NCBI RefSeq assembly: GCF_014200405.1
Contig: NZ_JACHBQ010000001.1
Coordinates: 558,001-622,000 of the forward strand
Direction of reading: 5' to 3'
DNA length: 64,000 nt
Source of the DNA: Cryobacterium roopkundense
GTDB taxonomy: Bacteria > Actinomycetota > Actinomycetes > Actinomycetales > Microbacteriaceae
In this document: positions 26,784 through 35,157 of the stretch, one piece after another
Numbering within the stretch: position 1 is the stretch's first letter
Layout: each line of letters begins with the position of its first letter
Made by a program: the position numbers and the translations under genes
The notes under the pieces: model-generated
Told to the model about the DNA's origin: nothing
What the model saw: only the letters and a program-made list of their open reading frames with translations
The model's database searches: none

Positions 26784-27568
26784 GCGATCACAACCTCTAC
26801 GTCGGCTGCGGCCAGGGCGGCCGCGAGTTCAGCGGATGGCGCGGCATCCGTGATCAGGGTGTCGATGTCGGCGAGGGCCGCGAAACAGACCAGAGTCTCT
26901 TCATCGAGTTTGGAGGAATCGGCGAGTGCCACGACTCGGCGGGCGGCCCGCACAATGGCGGATTTGACGGCCGCCTCGACGGAATCCGGCGTGCTCAGCC
27001 CGAATTGTGCATTGATGCCGTTCGCTCCGATGAACGCGATATCAGGGCGCAGGGCGCTGAGTTGTTCGATGGTGCTGCTGCCGACGATCGCGCTCGTGAG
27101 GCCCCGCACCCGGCCGCCGAGTACGTGCAGGTGGATGGCGGTGTTGTTGGAGAGTTTCCACGCAATAGGCAGGGCGTTGGTGATCACGAGCAGCTGGTCC
27201 CCGGGAGCGGGGGGTGTCCAGGTGGCCAGCAGATCGCCGAGACGCTCCGTCGTGGTGCCGGCGTCGAGGATGATTGATCCGGTGCGGCTCGTGGGAATCA
27301 TAGCCAGTGCGGCCTCGGCGATGCGGGTTTTCTGGTCGAGGCGCTGGGACTGCCGCTCCTGGATGCTCGGTTCCGACATGCTCATGCGGTCGATGGCAAC
27401 GGCGCCGCCGTGCACTCGGCGCAGCTGGCGTGCGGTCTCGAGAGTGTCGAGATCGCGACGCACGGTTTCGGAGGTGATATTGAACCGGCTGGCGAGGTCA
27501 CTCACGGTTACCCTGCCGCGGTCCGACACGAGTGTGGCAATCAATAGTTGGCGTTCTTCGGCGAACAC
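26780..27568 (-). CDS. fruR: DeoR family regulator of the fructose operon
   Basis: About 262 aa from GTG 27568, chosen because GAGGAGG lies just before it. The N-terminal DeoR helix-turn-helix (ERQLLIATLVSDRGRVTVSDLASRFNITSETVRRDL spans residues 4-39) is followed by the sugar-phosphate sensor domain with ILDAGTTTERL and the conserved LGGRVRG and FIGANGI motifs. It heads fruKA-ptsIH and probably represses the operon until fructose 1-phosphate accumulates; the effector is inferred from the family. Confidence 0.9.
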   Translation of the reverse strand: MFAEERQLLIATLVSDRGRVTVSDLASRFNITSETVRRDLDTLETARQLRRVHGGAVAIDRMSMSEPSIQERQSQRLDQKTRIAEAALAMIPTSRTGSIILDAGTTTERLGDLLATWTPPAPGDQLLVITNALPIAWKLSNNTAIHLHVLGGRVRGLTSAIVGSSTIEQLSALRPDIAFIGANGINAQFGLSTPDSVEAAVKSAIVRAARRVVALADSSKLDEETLVCFAALADIDTLITDAAPSAELAAALAAADVEVVIA

Positions 27569-27626
27569 GATGCCTCCTCGACGGTGAGTGACTGTTGCCA
27601 CTAGAAGTTGTTTTCACTGACTTTAG

Positions 27627-27660
27627 CTGTGTTTGTTTTTGAATGTCAAGATAAACACAG
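27627..27660. promoter_or_regulatory. inverted repeat upstream of fruR, probable FruR operator
   Basis: CTGTGTTT (27627-27634) and its complement AAACACAG (27653-27660) form an 8-bp inverted repeat with an 18-nt AT-rich spacer. It lies in the AT-rich gap between fruR and the divergent sbcD, 59-92 bp before the fruR start. DeoR-type repressors often use widely spaced repeats of this kind; binding by FruR is inference. Confidence 0.5.
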
Positions 27661-27736
27661 AGAAATAAAGAAATACTTTCTCGGGTGTGAAAGCGGGATC
27701 CCGGAAGTGTCAGGGGGCGACGGTAGCGTGAGAAAC

Positions 27737-28903
27737 ATGAAGATCCTGCACACGTCCGATTGGCACATCGGTCGCACGTTTCATACCCACCCCACGCTCG
27801 ACAACCTCGGCACGGTGTTGGCGGCCCTCGTGGAGACCGTGCGTGATCGCGCCATCGATGTTGTGCTGGTTGCCGGTGACGTCTTCGATCACGCGATGCC
27901 CTCCAAGGAGAGCTATGCGGTGCTCACGACAGTGCTGCGCGACCTGAAGGAGGCCGGGGCGGCCGTTGTCATGACGAGCGGAAACCATGACTCGGCCGCC
28001 CGACTCGGATTTCAGTCCGAATGGGCGAGCCTGGCCGGCATTCATGTCGTGACGGGTCATGACCAGTACCTGCACCCGATCACCCTCACCGACGAACACG
28101 GTCCGGTGCACTTCTACGGCATTCCGTACCTCGAGCCGGTGCTCGTGCGACACTTTCACCCCGGCGTTCGCCTGAAGACCCACGAGCAGGTGCTCGGGTT
28201 CGCGATGCACCAGATCCAACAGGACATCGCGGCTCGCCCGGGCCGCAGCGTGGTGCTGTCTCACTGCTTCGCGGCCGGCGGCGTTGCACTCTCCGAGGCG
28301 AGCGAGGTGGAACGGGATATCACGGTGGGCGGCCTCGACGTGGTGCCCCTCGGCGTCTTCGACGGCCCCGATTACGTGGCACTCGGTCACATCCACGGTC
28401 GCGCCCGACTCAGTGAACGGGTGCGATACTCGGGTGCCCCGCTCCACTACTCCTTCTCCGAGGCCGGCAAACCGCGCGGCGGATGGCTGGCCACCCTCGA
28501 TGCTGGGGGCCTGGGATCCGTCGACTGGGTCGACCTGCCGGTGCCGCGGCGCCTGAGCGTTCTGGAGGGTGCGATCGACGACCTCTTGCACGACGAGCGC
28601 TACGAAGACCATGAAGACGACTGGGTGAAGGCAATCCTCACCGACCAGGTGCGACCCCTCGACGCAATGCGTACCCTTCACACGCGGTTTCCGCACTGCG
28701 TCGCGCTCGAACACCGGCCGGCTATCACGCTCGAAGCGGATGGCGCGACGTATGCCGAGCGAATTCGTGAAGCAACGGGCGACCCGGAGATCGTGGCGGG
28801 GTTTCTCTCGTTCGTGCGCAACGGCGTGGGGCCGAGCGAGTTTGAAACCGCCCTCGTCGCGGAGCTGCTCGCCCAGCAGGGCGTCGCGGAGGCCAACTCA
28901 TGA
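27737..28903 (+). CDS. sbcD: exonuclease SbcCD subunit D
   Basis: 388 aa from ATG 27737. The metallophosphoesterase motifs are in order: ILHTSDWHIGR (Asp8, His10), VAGDVFDHAMP, TSGNHDSAARL and LGHIHGRARL. With SbcC it forms the Mre11/Rad50-type complex that cuts DNA hairpins and processes blocked double-strand ends. The stop overlaps the sbcC start by 4 bp (ATGA). A GTG three codons earlier is a less likely start. Confidence 0.95.
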   Translation: MKILHTSDWHIGRTFHTHPTLDNLGTVLAALVETVRDRAIDVVLVAGDVFDHAMPSKESYAVLTTVLRDLKEAGAAVVMTSGNHDSAARLGFQSEWASLAGIHVVTGHDQYLHPITLTDEHGPVHFYGIPYLEPVLVRHFHPGVRLKTHEQVLGFAMHQIQQDIAARPGRSVVLSHCFAAGGVALSEASEVERDITVGGLDVVPLGVFDGPDYVALGHIHGRARLSERVRYSGAPLHYSFSEAGKPRGGWLATLDAGGLGSVDWVDLPVPRRLSVLEGAIDDLLHDERYEDHEDDWVKAILTDQVRPLDAMRTLHTRFPHCVALEHRPAITLEADGATYAERIREATGDPEIVAGFLSFVRNGVGPSEFETALVAELLAQQGVAEANS

Positions 28904-31836
28904 AGATCACACGATTGCGGCTGGCCGGGTTCGGCCCGTTCAAGAATGAACAGGTCGTCGACTTCGAGCGGTTCGACGACGACGGCATCTTCCTGATCAC
29001 GGGCAAGACAGGGGCGGGGAAGTCGAGCATCCTGGATGCCATCTGCTTCGCGCTGTACGGTCATGTTCCTCGGTTCATCGGTGCGGAACAGCAGCTTCGC
29101 AGTGACCATTGCGCGCCTGAGGATCCGTCCTTCGTTGAACTTGAGTTCAGAGTTCACGAGCAGGACTATCGCGTCTATCGAAGCCCCGAATACGAGCGGT
29201 CCAAGAAGACAGGCTCCGGAGTGACGACCGCGGCACCGACCGCATTCCTCCACATTCGTGACGGTGAAGGCGGCTGGCGGGGCATCGCTGCCAAGCCTCA
29301 GGCGGTCGGCCTGCAATTGAGCGCAATCCTGCCGCTGAAGGAGGGCCAATTTCTCCAGGTCATCCTGCTGGCCCAAAACCGATTCCAGGACTTTCTGCTC
29401 GCCAAGACAGAGGACCGGCGTACCGTGTTGCGCACCCTCTTCGGAACCATGCGCTTCGAGCAACTGGAATCGGCCCTGGACGAACGCCGCAAGAACCTCG
29501 GCGACAGGTTGGCCGGCGTGCAGCGCATCGTCGCGGAGCATGCCGCCGCCGCGGCACAGCAACTCCGCCTGGCCGAGCCGCCGGACGAACCGGGCCTGGC
29601 CTGGTTCGTGGCCGCTCGTGACGACCTCAATCGGGATCGGGACTCCGCCGCTGAACGAGCCACCGGGGCGGCGCAGGCGTTCGACGGCGCGGCGGACAGC
29701 CGCCGGGCGGCCGAGGAAACCGAGCGCCGGCAGGCACGCCGGGCATTGGCGGCCAACAACCTCGATGCCCTCGAAGACCAGCGGTCTCACATGGAGGCCC
29801 AGCGCGGCGCGCTGCGCCTGGCCGGCCGTGCCGCCCGCGTCTGGCCGCATGTGCGTTCCCACCGGGCCGCAGCGGCCGAATGGCAACAGGCCGTCGATGC
29901 CGAGACCTCGGCCAGGGCCGCCTGGTATGCGGAGGGCCACGCTTCGCACGACCCGCTCGCACCCGCCATGGACGCCCTCATCGGCCGACTGGGAGCACTC
30001 GTCGGCGTGCTCTCCGACGAGGAAGCGCTGCCCGAACTCGACAGAGAGCTGTCCGGTTTGTCTGAGGAGCTCAGCCGCTGCGCGGGCGACCTGAGGTCGG
30101 CCCAGGAGCGCGTCGACGCCCTGCCGCAGCAGATTGACTACGTGACGACGCAGCTCGCGGCGGCGACGGTCGCTGCCGCCGGGCACGATGACGCCGAGAA
30201 AGCCCTGAATAGAGCCTTGGATTCGCTCGCGGCCGCACACGACAGCGCCCGCTGTGAGGCCGAGCTTGCGGTGGCGGGCGCCATGCTGAGCGAACGCAGC
30301 CGACGTACTGCCACTGCCGCAGTGGAGTACGACGAACTCGTGACTCGCCGGTTCGCCGGACATGCCTCTGAGCTGGCCACCCAATTGGTGGATGGCGAGG
30401 CGTGCGCGGTCTGCGGTTCCCTCATCCACCCGGCCCCCGCCGCCGCCGAGGGCGAGCTCGTGGGCGCTGTCGACCTCGAGCAGGCCAGGGAGGCGATGGC
30501 GAAGGCTCAGACGCACCTGACCGAGTCTGAGGAAATCGTGCGGGGGATCTCGCATCGCCTCGCCCAGGCGCAGGCAGTGGCCGGGGCGAGCGGCATCGAC
30601 GAGCTCACCCTGCACGCGTCTGCGGCGCGCACGAAGCTCGCGGCGGCCGCCGCCGCCGCTGCGCTCCTCACCGACCTGGCCGAGGAACTGTCCGCCCTGC
30701 GTTCGGACTTCGACGGAGCGCAGGCCCGGGTGGTCGCCCTTCGAGACGCGCGGGACATCGCCGCAGGAACCCAGCGCGAACGCGCCGGCCGACGCGTCGG
30801 GCTCTTGGAGCGGGTGAAAGCCCACCGGGGCACGTATGACACCGTGACCGAACACGTGAGTGAGCTGCAGCGCGAACTCGATTGTGCGCGCACCCTGGAA
30901 AACGCGCTCACCCTGAGCCGGCAACGCGGCGATGCCGAGGACGCGGCCCTCGTCGCTCTCACCGCCCAACTCGCGGAGGAATCCTTCGACGACGAATCGG
31001 CAGCGGTGTCGGCGCGGCTGGATTCCTCGGCGGTCGACGCGCTCGAGACCGACGTGCGTGGGTATGACGCCGACATGGCGGCAGCGCGAGGAGCGCTCGC
31101 CGACCCCGACCTCCGCGACCTCCCACTAAAGCCTGTCGACTGTGGCCCCTCCCTGACGGCATTCACCGCCGCGAGAGCCGCACTGGACGACTCGCTGGCC
31201 CTGCAGGGTTCGCTGGCTGAACGTGCCGGGCAGCTGTCGGCGCTGGTTCTCGAGGTGACCCGGCACATCACGGCGACAGAGGGTTTGCTGGCCGAACACG
31301 CCCAGGTGCGTCAGCTCGCCGATGTCGTGCAGGGCCGCGAGCCCAACACGAAGCGGATGCGGCTGGAGACCTATGTGCTGGCCGCCCAGCTGGAAGAGAT
31401 CGTGGTTGCCGCCAATGTTCGGCTGCGCACGATGACCAGCGGGCGCTACACGCTCGAGCACGACGACTCCAGGGTGAAGGGTGGGGCCCGATCCGGGCTC
31501 GGCCTGGCGATCCGGGACGAATTCACCGGGCAGGCGAGGGCCACGCATTCGCTCTCCGGCGGCGAGACCTTTCTCGCGTCGCTCGCTCTCGCGCTGGGGC
31601 TCGCCGAGGCCGTCGCGGCCCAGGCCGGGGGTATCACTCTGGACACGCTCTTCGTTGATGAGGGGTTCGGATCGCTCGACAGCGAAACCCTCGAGACGGC
31701 CATGGGCACCCTCGACAAGCTGCGCGCCGGCGGCCGCACCATCGGGTTGATCAGCCACGTGGAATCGATGAAAGAACAGATTCCGGCTCGGCTCAGCATC
31801 GATGTGACCGACGCCGGCCACAGTGAGGTTCGCTAG
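28900..31836 (+). CDS. sbcC: exonuclease SbcCD subunit C (Rad50-like ATPase)
   Basis: The 978-aa protein has the Walker A motif GKTGAGKSS at residues 35-43, a long coiled-coil region (about 200-850) interrupted by a zinc hook with Cys502 and Cys505 (CAVC) at its centre, the ABC signature HSLSGGETFLASL near 885 and Walker B DTLFVDEGFGSLD near 916. It dimerises and drives the SbcD nuclease by ATP hydrolysis. It is co-translated with sbcD. Confidence 0.95.
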   Translation: MKITRLRLAGFGPFKNEQVVDFERFDDDGIFLITGKTGAGKSSILDAICFALYGHVPRFIGAEQQLRSDHCAPEDPSFVELEFRVHEQDYRVYRSPEYERSKKTGSGVTTAAPTAFLHIRDGEGGWRGIAAKPQAVGLQLSAILPLKEGQFLQVILLAQNRFQDFLLAKTEDRRTVLRTLFGTMRFEQLESALDERRKNLGDRLAGVQRIVAEHAAAAAQQLRLAEPPDEPGLAWFVAARDDLNRDRDSAAERATGAAQAFDGAADSRRAAEETERRQARRALAANNLDALEDQRSHMEAQRGALRLAGRAARVWPHVRSHRAAAAEWQQAVDAETSARAAWYAEGHASHDPLAPAMDALIGRLGALVGVLSDEEALPELDRELSGLSEELSRCAGDLRSAQERVDALPQQIDYVTTQLAAATVAAAGHDDAEKALNRALDSLAAAHDSARCEAELAVAGAMLSERSRRTATAAVEYDELVTRRFAGHASELATQLVDGEACAVCGSLIHPAPAAAEGELVGAVDLEQAREAMAKAQTHLTESEEIVRGISHRLAQAQAVAGASGIDELTLHASAARTKLAAAAAAAALLTDLAEELSALRSDFDGAQARVVALRDARDIAAGTQRERAGRRVGLLERVKAHRGTYDTVTEHVSELQRELDCARTLENALTLSRQRGDAEDAALVALTAQLAEESFDDESAAVSARLDSSAVDALETDVRGYDADMAAARGALADPDLRDLPLKPVDCGPSLTAFTAARAALDDSLALQGSLAERAGQLSALVLEVTRHITATEGLLAEHAQVRQLADVVQGREPNTKRMRLETYVLAAQLEEIVVAANVRLRTMTSGRYTLEHDDSRVKGGARSGLGLAIRDEFTGQARATHSLSGGETFLASLALALGLAEAVAAQAGGITLDTLFVDEGFGSLDSETLETAMGTLDKLRAGGRTIGLISHVESMKEQIPARLSIDVTDAGHSEVR

Positions 31837-31927
31837 TCTGCCGGCTGGTTTGCTTCGACTCGGAAATTAATGAGTATTTTTCAGAAAAAGCTTGATTCTC
31901 AAAAGATGTAGAAGTATATTTTTCTTG

Positions 31928-32010
31928 TTTAGATCAGTGAAATCGCCCTACAGACCTAGCTGAACTACTTTTAGATCAGTCTGACTGCCCTACCAGTCAG
32001 GCTGATCTAA
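31928..32010. repeat. two imperfect 42-bp copies in an AT-rich convergent gap
   Basis: A segment starting TTTAGATCAGT and continuing to GCCCTAC about 17 nt later occurs at 31928 and again at 31970. The second copy is completed into a long palindrome (31971-32010). The stretch from about 31855 to 31935 before it is far richer in A and T than the surrounding genes. No gene is visible in the gap between sbcC (31836) and the next gene (32015). Confidence 0.6.
31971..32010. terminator. 17-bp-stem bidirectional terminator
   Basis: TTAGATCAG-T-CTGACTG (31971-31987) pairs with CAGTCAG-G-CTGATCTAA (31994-32010) with one T-G wobble and a 6-nt loop. It sits between two convergent genes and the stem ends in TTA/TAA on each side, suiting termination in both directions. 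Confidence 0.75.
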
Positions 32011-32014
32011 TTCG

Positions 32015-32722
32015 TTAAGCCCTCCTGTTTAGGCGGAGGCTGCGTATGCGGCTCGTTCCGATGCCGACCGCGGCAACCAGCGCGATGAAGACGGCGATCG
32101 CGAGTATGTGCAACAGCACTCCTGTCCAGCCGGCCGGCGACGCTGGATCGAGAAACGGGTACGGGTACCAGCCGGTAATCGCACCGCGAGCGAGGGTGAA
32201 GGCGAGCCACGCCACGGGAAAGATCAGGGCGGACCAGAGCCGGGTCCACGCCAGTCGGGATCGTCCTGGGGCGACCAACCAGTCGACCGCGACGAAGAGG
32301 GGCGCCCACACGTGCAGGGCTTCGTTGGGCCAAGGCACACCGGCATAACCGTCGGTCGGAACACCCCGCAGCAGCGCCGCGTAGACCACGCCCGTGACCA
32401 CGGCGTAGCAGAGAGCGGCCAGACGCACGTTCGTCAGGAGCGCGGAATCCCTCCGCTTGCGCAAGCTGAGCACGCCGGCGAAGCCCAGGACGACGGCCAC
32501 CACCAGCGCGGACTGAATCGTGAAATAGCTGAAGTACTCGGCCGGAACGAACGACTGGTGCACTGACTCGTCGATGATCTGCGTCGCCACGGCGGTGACG
32601 AGAATAATCGTCATCGCGAGGCGAAGCACACCCACGATGCGCCGCGCCGGAGTACTTCCCGCACCGACCGCTCCGGGGTGCGCTCGAGGCTGGACCGGAT
32701 CCGATGATGTCTGCAGGGGCAC
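32015..32722 (-). CDS. Pr6Pr-type six-helix membrane protein
   Basis: The 235-aa protein has about six hydrophobic segments after a proline-rich, variable N-terminus. EYFSYFTIQSALVVAVV, NEALHVWAPLFVAVDWLVAP and the ITGWYPYPFLDP loop match the actinobacterial Pr6Pr membrane family. No function is established for the family. It is the downstream neighbour of the amino-acid ABC transporter on the same strand (49-nt gap), but a functional link is not evident. Confidence 0.75.
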   Translation of the reverse strand: MPLQTSSDPVQPRAHPGAVGAGSTPARRIVGVLRLAMTIILVTAVATQIIDESVHQSFVPAEYFSYFTIQSALVVAVVLGFAGVLSLRKRRDSALLTNVRLAALCYAVVTGVVYAALLRGVPTDGYAGVPWPNEALHVWAPLFVAVDWLVAPGRSRLAWTRLWSALIFPVAWLAFTLARGAITGWYPYPFLDPASPAGWTGVLLHILAIAVFIALVAAVGIGTSRIRSLRLNRRA

Positions 32723-32771
32723 CGATCAAGAGTATCCCGTGGGGAGGAGAGTCAGCGCGGAAAAGTCGGTG

Positions 32772-33572
32772 CTAGAAGGGGAACAGCAGGCGGTGCAGAA
32801 ACTGCCGCGTGCGTTCGTTCTGCGGGTTTCTGAGCAGTTGCTTTGGCTCGCCGCGCTCCACGATGCGACCGTCGTCGACGAAGGCCACCTCGTGGGCCAC
32901 CTCCCGGGCGAATTCGAGTTCGTGGGTCACGATGACCATAGTCCAGCCTTCGGAAGCGAGCTCCTTGATGAGACGCAGCACGTCACCGACCAACTCGGGA
33001 TCGAGCGCGGAGGTCGGCTCGTCGAAGAGCAGGAGTTGCGGTCGCAAAGCGAGGGCGCGCACAATGCCGACGCGCTGCTGCTGCCCGCCCGACAGCTCGA
33101 AGGGGTAGCTGTCCTTCTTCTCCGTGAGGCCGACCCTGTCGAGCAGTGCCAGTGCCTCCGCGCGCGCCTCCGCAACCGGGCGTTTCTGCACGATCACCGG
33201 CCCCTCGATCACGTTCTCGAGCACTGTCTTATGGGGAAACAGGTTGTAGTGCTGAAAGACCATAGCCGAGCGGTCTCGCAGCGCCGTGAGGGACTTCTTT
33301 GACGGCACCGTGTCGAACGCGATCGACAGCTCTCCCGCCACGTCGATCGTGCCGCCATCAGCAAGCTCCAGCCCGTTCAGGCAGCGCAGAATGGTGGTCT
33401 TACCCGATCCGGACGGCCCGATCAGCGCGAGCACGCCGCCGCGGGAAACATCGAGGTCGATGGACTGCAGCACCTGGTTGTTGTCGAAGCTTTTCTGCAG
33501 GCCGCGCACGGCCAGCAGAACCGGCGCCGCGGCATCCTTCGTCGGAGGAACGGGAGGGTCAGCGGGCGACAT
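32772..33572 (-). CDS. polar amino acid ABC transporter ATPase (cystine type)
   Basis: The 266-aa ATPase has Walker A GPSGSGKTT near residue 54, the LSGGQQQRVGIVRAL signature, Walker [15 protein letters not shown] and the family's HELEFAREVA switch region, as in GlnQ/TcyC. It overlaps the permease gene by 14 bp and powers import of the amino acid captured by the binding protein two genes upstream. The N-terminal 17 residues are a variable proline-rich extension. Confidence 0.92.
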   Translation of the reverse strand: MSPADPPVPPTKDAAAPVLLAVRGLQKSFDNNQVLQSIDLDVSRGGVLALIGPSGSGKTTILRCLNGLELADGGTIDVAGELSIAFDTVPSKKSLTALRDRSAMVFQHYNLFPHKTVLENVIEGPVIVQKRPVAEARAEALALLDRVGLTEKKDSYPFELSGGQQQRVGIVRALALRPQLLLFDEPTSALDPELVGDVLRLIKELASEGWTMVIVTHELEFAREVAHEVAFVDDGRIVERGEPKQLLRNPQNERTRQFLHRLLFPF

Positions 33573-34227
33573 AGCGGTCCAATCGCTTTTCGAGGAAACC
33601 CTGCCCGGTCGACAGCACGAGGCAGATAACCCAGTAGATGAGGGCGGCTTCCAGGTAGATCAGCATGAATTCATTGCTGAAGGAGGCCACCTGTTGGGCC
33701 TCCCTGAATAATTCTGTCACCAGGATGAGCGAGGCGAGCGAGGTGTCTTTCACGAGGCTGATGAACGTGTTCGAGAGCGGCGGCACCGACACCCGGGCCG
33801 CCTGGGGCAGGATGATGCGCGTGAGGGCCCGCGAGCGCGACATGCCGATCATGTACGCGGCCTCCCACTGCCCCTTCGGCACCGAGAGAATGGCCGCGCG
33901 GATGACCTCGGCCGCGTAACCGCCCACATTGATCGAGAAGGCGACGACGGCGCTCGGCCACGGGTCGATGAGCACTCCGATGGAGGGCAGCCCATAGAAG
34001 ATCACGAACAACTGCACCAGGAGGGGCGTGCCGCGCACGATGGAGATGTAGACCCGCGCGATGTTCGACAGCCACCGACGCGATGACAGTCGCATCAGGG
34101 CGAGCCCGAGCGCGAGCACGAGGCCGATCGCGAATGACATGAGAGCCAGCGGGATGGTGCCACGAATTGCCCCGTCGAGAAGCGGCAGCAGCGAGCTGAA
34201 GAACAACTCCCAATCGGGCTGGATCAT
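33559..34227 (-). CDS. polar amino acid ABC transporter permease
   Basis: The 222-aa HisM/TcyB-type permease has about five membrane segments. The first (LDGAIRGTIPLALMSFAIGLVLALGLALMRLS) and the YISIVRGTPLLVQLFVIFYGLP motif are diagnostic for the family; the ATPase-docking loop lies around AAYMIGMSRSRALTRIILPQA. One permease gene implies a homodimeric channel. It sits 9 nt after the binding-protein gene. Confidence 0.93.
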   Translation of the reverse strand: MIQPDWELFFSSLLPLLDGAIRGTIPLALMSFAIGLVLALGLALMRLSSRRWLSNIARVYISIVRGTPLLVQLFVIFYGLPSIGVLIDPWPSAVVAFSINVGGYAAEVIRAAILSVPKGQWEAAYMIGMSRSRALTRIILPQAARVSVPPLSNTFISLVKDTSLASLILVTELFREAQQVASFSNEFMLIYLEAALIYWVICLVLSTGQGFLEKRLDRYVAR

Positions 34228-34236
34228 GAGGGTGGG

Positions 34237-35049
34237 CTACTTGCTGACGTCGGCGCCGAAGTACTTGTCGGAGATCTCGGCGAGCGTTCCATTAGCGCTG
34301 AGGGTAGCGAGGGCCTCGTCGACGGCTGCGGCGAGGGCCGTGCCGCCTTTGGCGAAGGCGAAGGCGCTTTCCGACTGCTCATCGGTCTCGGCGGCGACCT
34401 TGAGGCCCTCGGCCCCATTCTGCTTCTGGTAGTCGAGGAAGGTGAGCTTGTCGTTGACCGTGGCGTCGACGCGGCCCTGCTCGACGAGGGCGACAGACTG
34501 TGCCCATCCTTCGACGCCCTCAACGGTGGCGCCGCTCTCGGTGGCCAGCTTGTTCCAGTTGCTCGTCAGTGACTGGGCGGTGGTCTTGCCTGACAGGCTC
34601 GCGAAGGAGGTGATGTCGGTGTTGTCGCTCGGCACCACGATCACGCCGTTCGAGTAGGTGTACGGCGCAGAGAATTCGTAGGCCTCGATACGCTCGGGGG
34701 TGATGGACACCTGGTTGGCGATCACGTCGAACCGGCCAGCGGTGAGTCCGGCGAAGATGGCATCCCACTGGGTCTCTTCAAATGTGACCTCGACGCCTAA
34801 CTCTTCGGCGACGGCCGTGACAACTTCGACGTCGTAGCCCGTGAGGTCTCCGGAGCCGTCTTCGTGGAACGAGAACGGGCGGTAGGTGCCTTCGGTGCCC
34901 ACTGTCAGCGTGCCCGACTCCTGCACGGAGCTCAGCGAGGTGTCGGTTCCTGCACTCGACGAGCCGGCGGTCGTTGCCGAGCAGCCCGTGAGGGTGAGGG
35001 CGACTGCGGTGAAAAGCGCTGCCGAGGTGAGCGTGAACTTGAGCGTCAT
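34237..35049 (-). CDS. amino acid (probably cystine) ABC transporter binding lipoprotein
   Basis: The 270-aa family-3 binding protein has a lipoprotein signal with lipobox LTGC and Cys23. The mature part has LTVGTEGTYRPFSFHEDGSGDLTGYDVEV, which resembles cystine-binding TcyA/TcyJ, and FDVIANQVSITPERIEAYEFSAPY. Cystine as substrate is a reasoned guess from this resemblance; other polar amino acids are possible. It is the first gene of a three-gene operon. Confidence 0.88.
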   Translation of the reverse strand: MTLKFTLTSAALFTAVALTLTGCSATTAGSSSAGTDTSLSSVQESGTLTVGTEGTYRPFSFHEDGSGDLTGYDVEVVTAVAEELGVEVTFEETQWDAIFAGLTAGRFDVIANQVSITPERIEAYEFSAPYTYSNGVIVVPSDNTDITSFASLSGKTTAQSLTSNWNKLATESGATVEGVEGWAQSVALVEQGRVDATVNDKLTFLDYQKQNGAEGLKVAAETDEQSESAFAFAKGGTALAAAVDEALATLSANGTLAEISDKYFGADVSK

Positions 35050-35157
35050 GGGTGGGGGCCTTTATGTTTATGAAGTCTTCGCCGCGGGTGGCGGCATCCG
35101 TAGCGTAACAAGCCACGGGAGGCGCCGAATATTCCGGTTACGTCACATGGCATTCGG

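Noticed and set aside
28678-30969. 763-codon open frame on the minus strand opposite sbcC
   Set aside because: Entirely antisense to a clear sbcC; long antisense frames are expected in high-GC DNA and the translation has no recognisable domain.
31855-32010. Phage or island attachment site
   Set aside because: No integrase, tRNA or second copy of the repeat is in the window; the hairpin between convergent genes is more simply a terminator.
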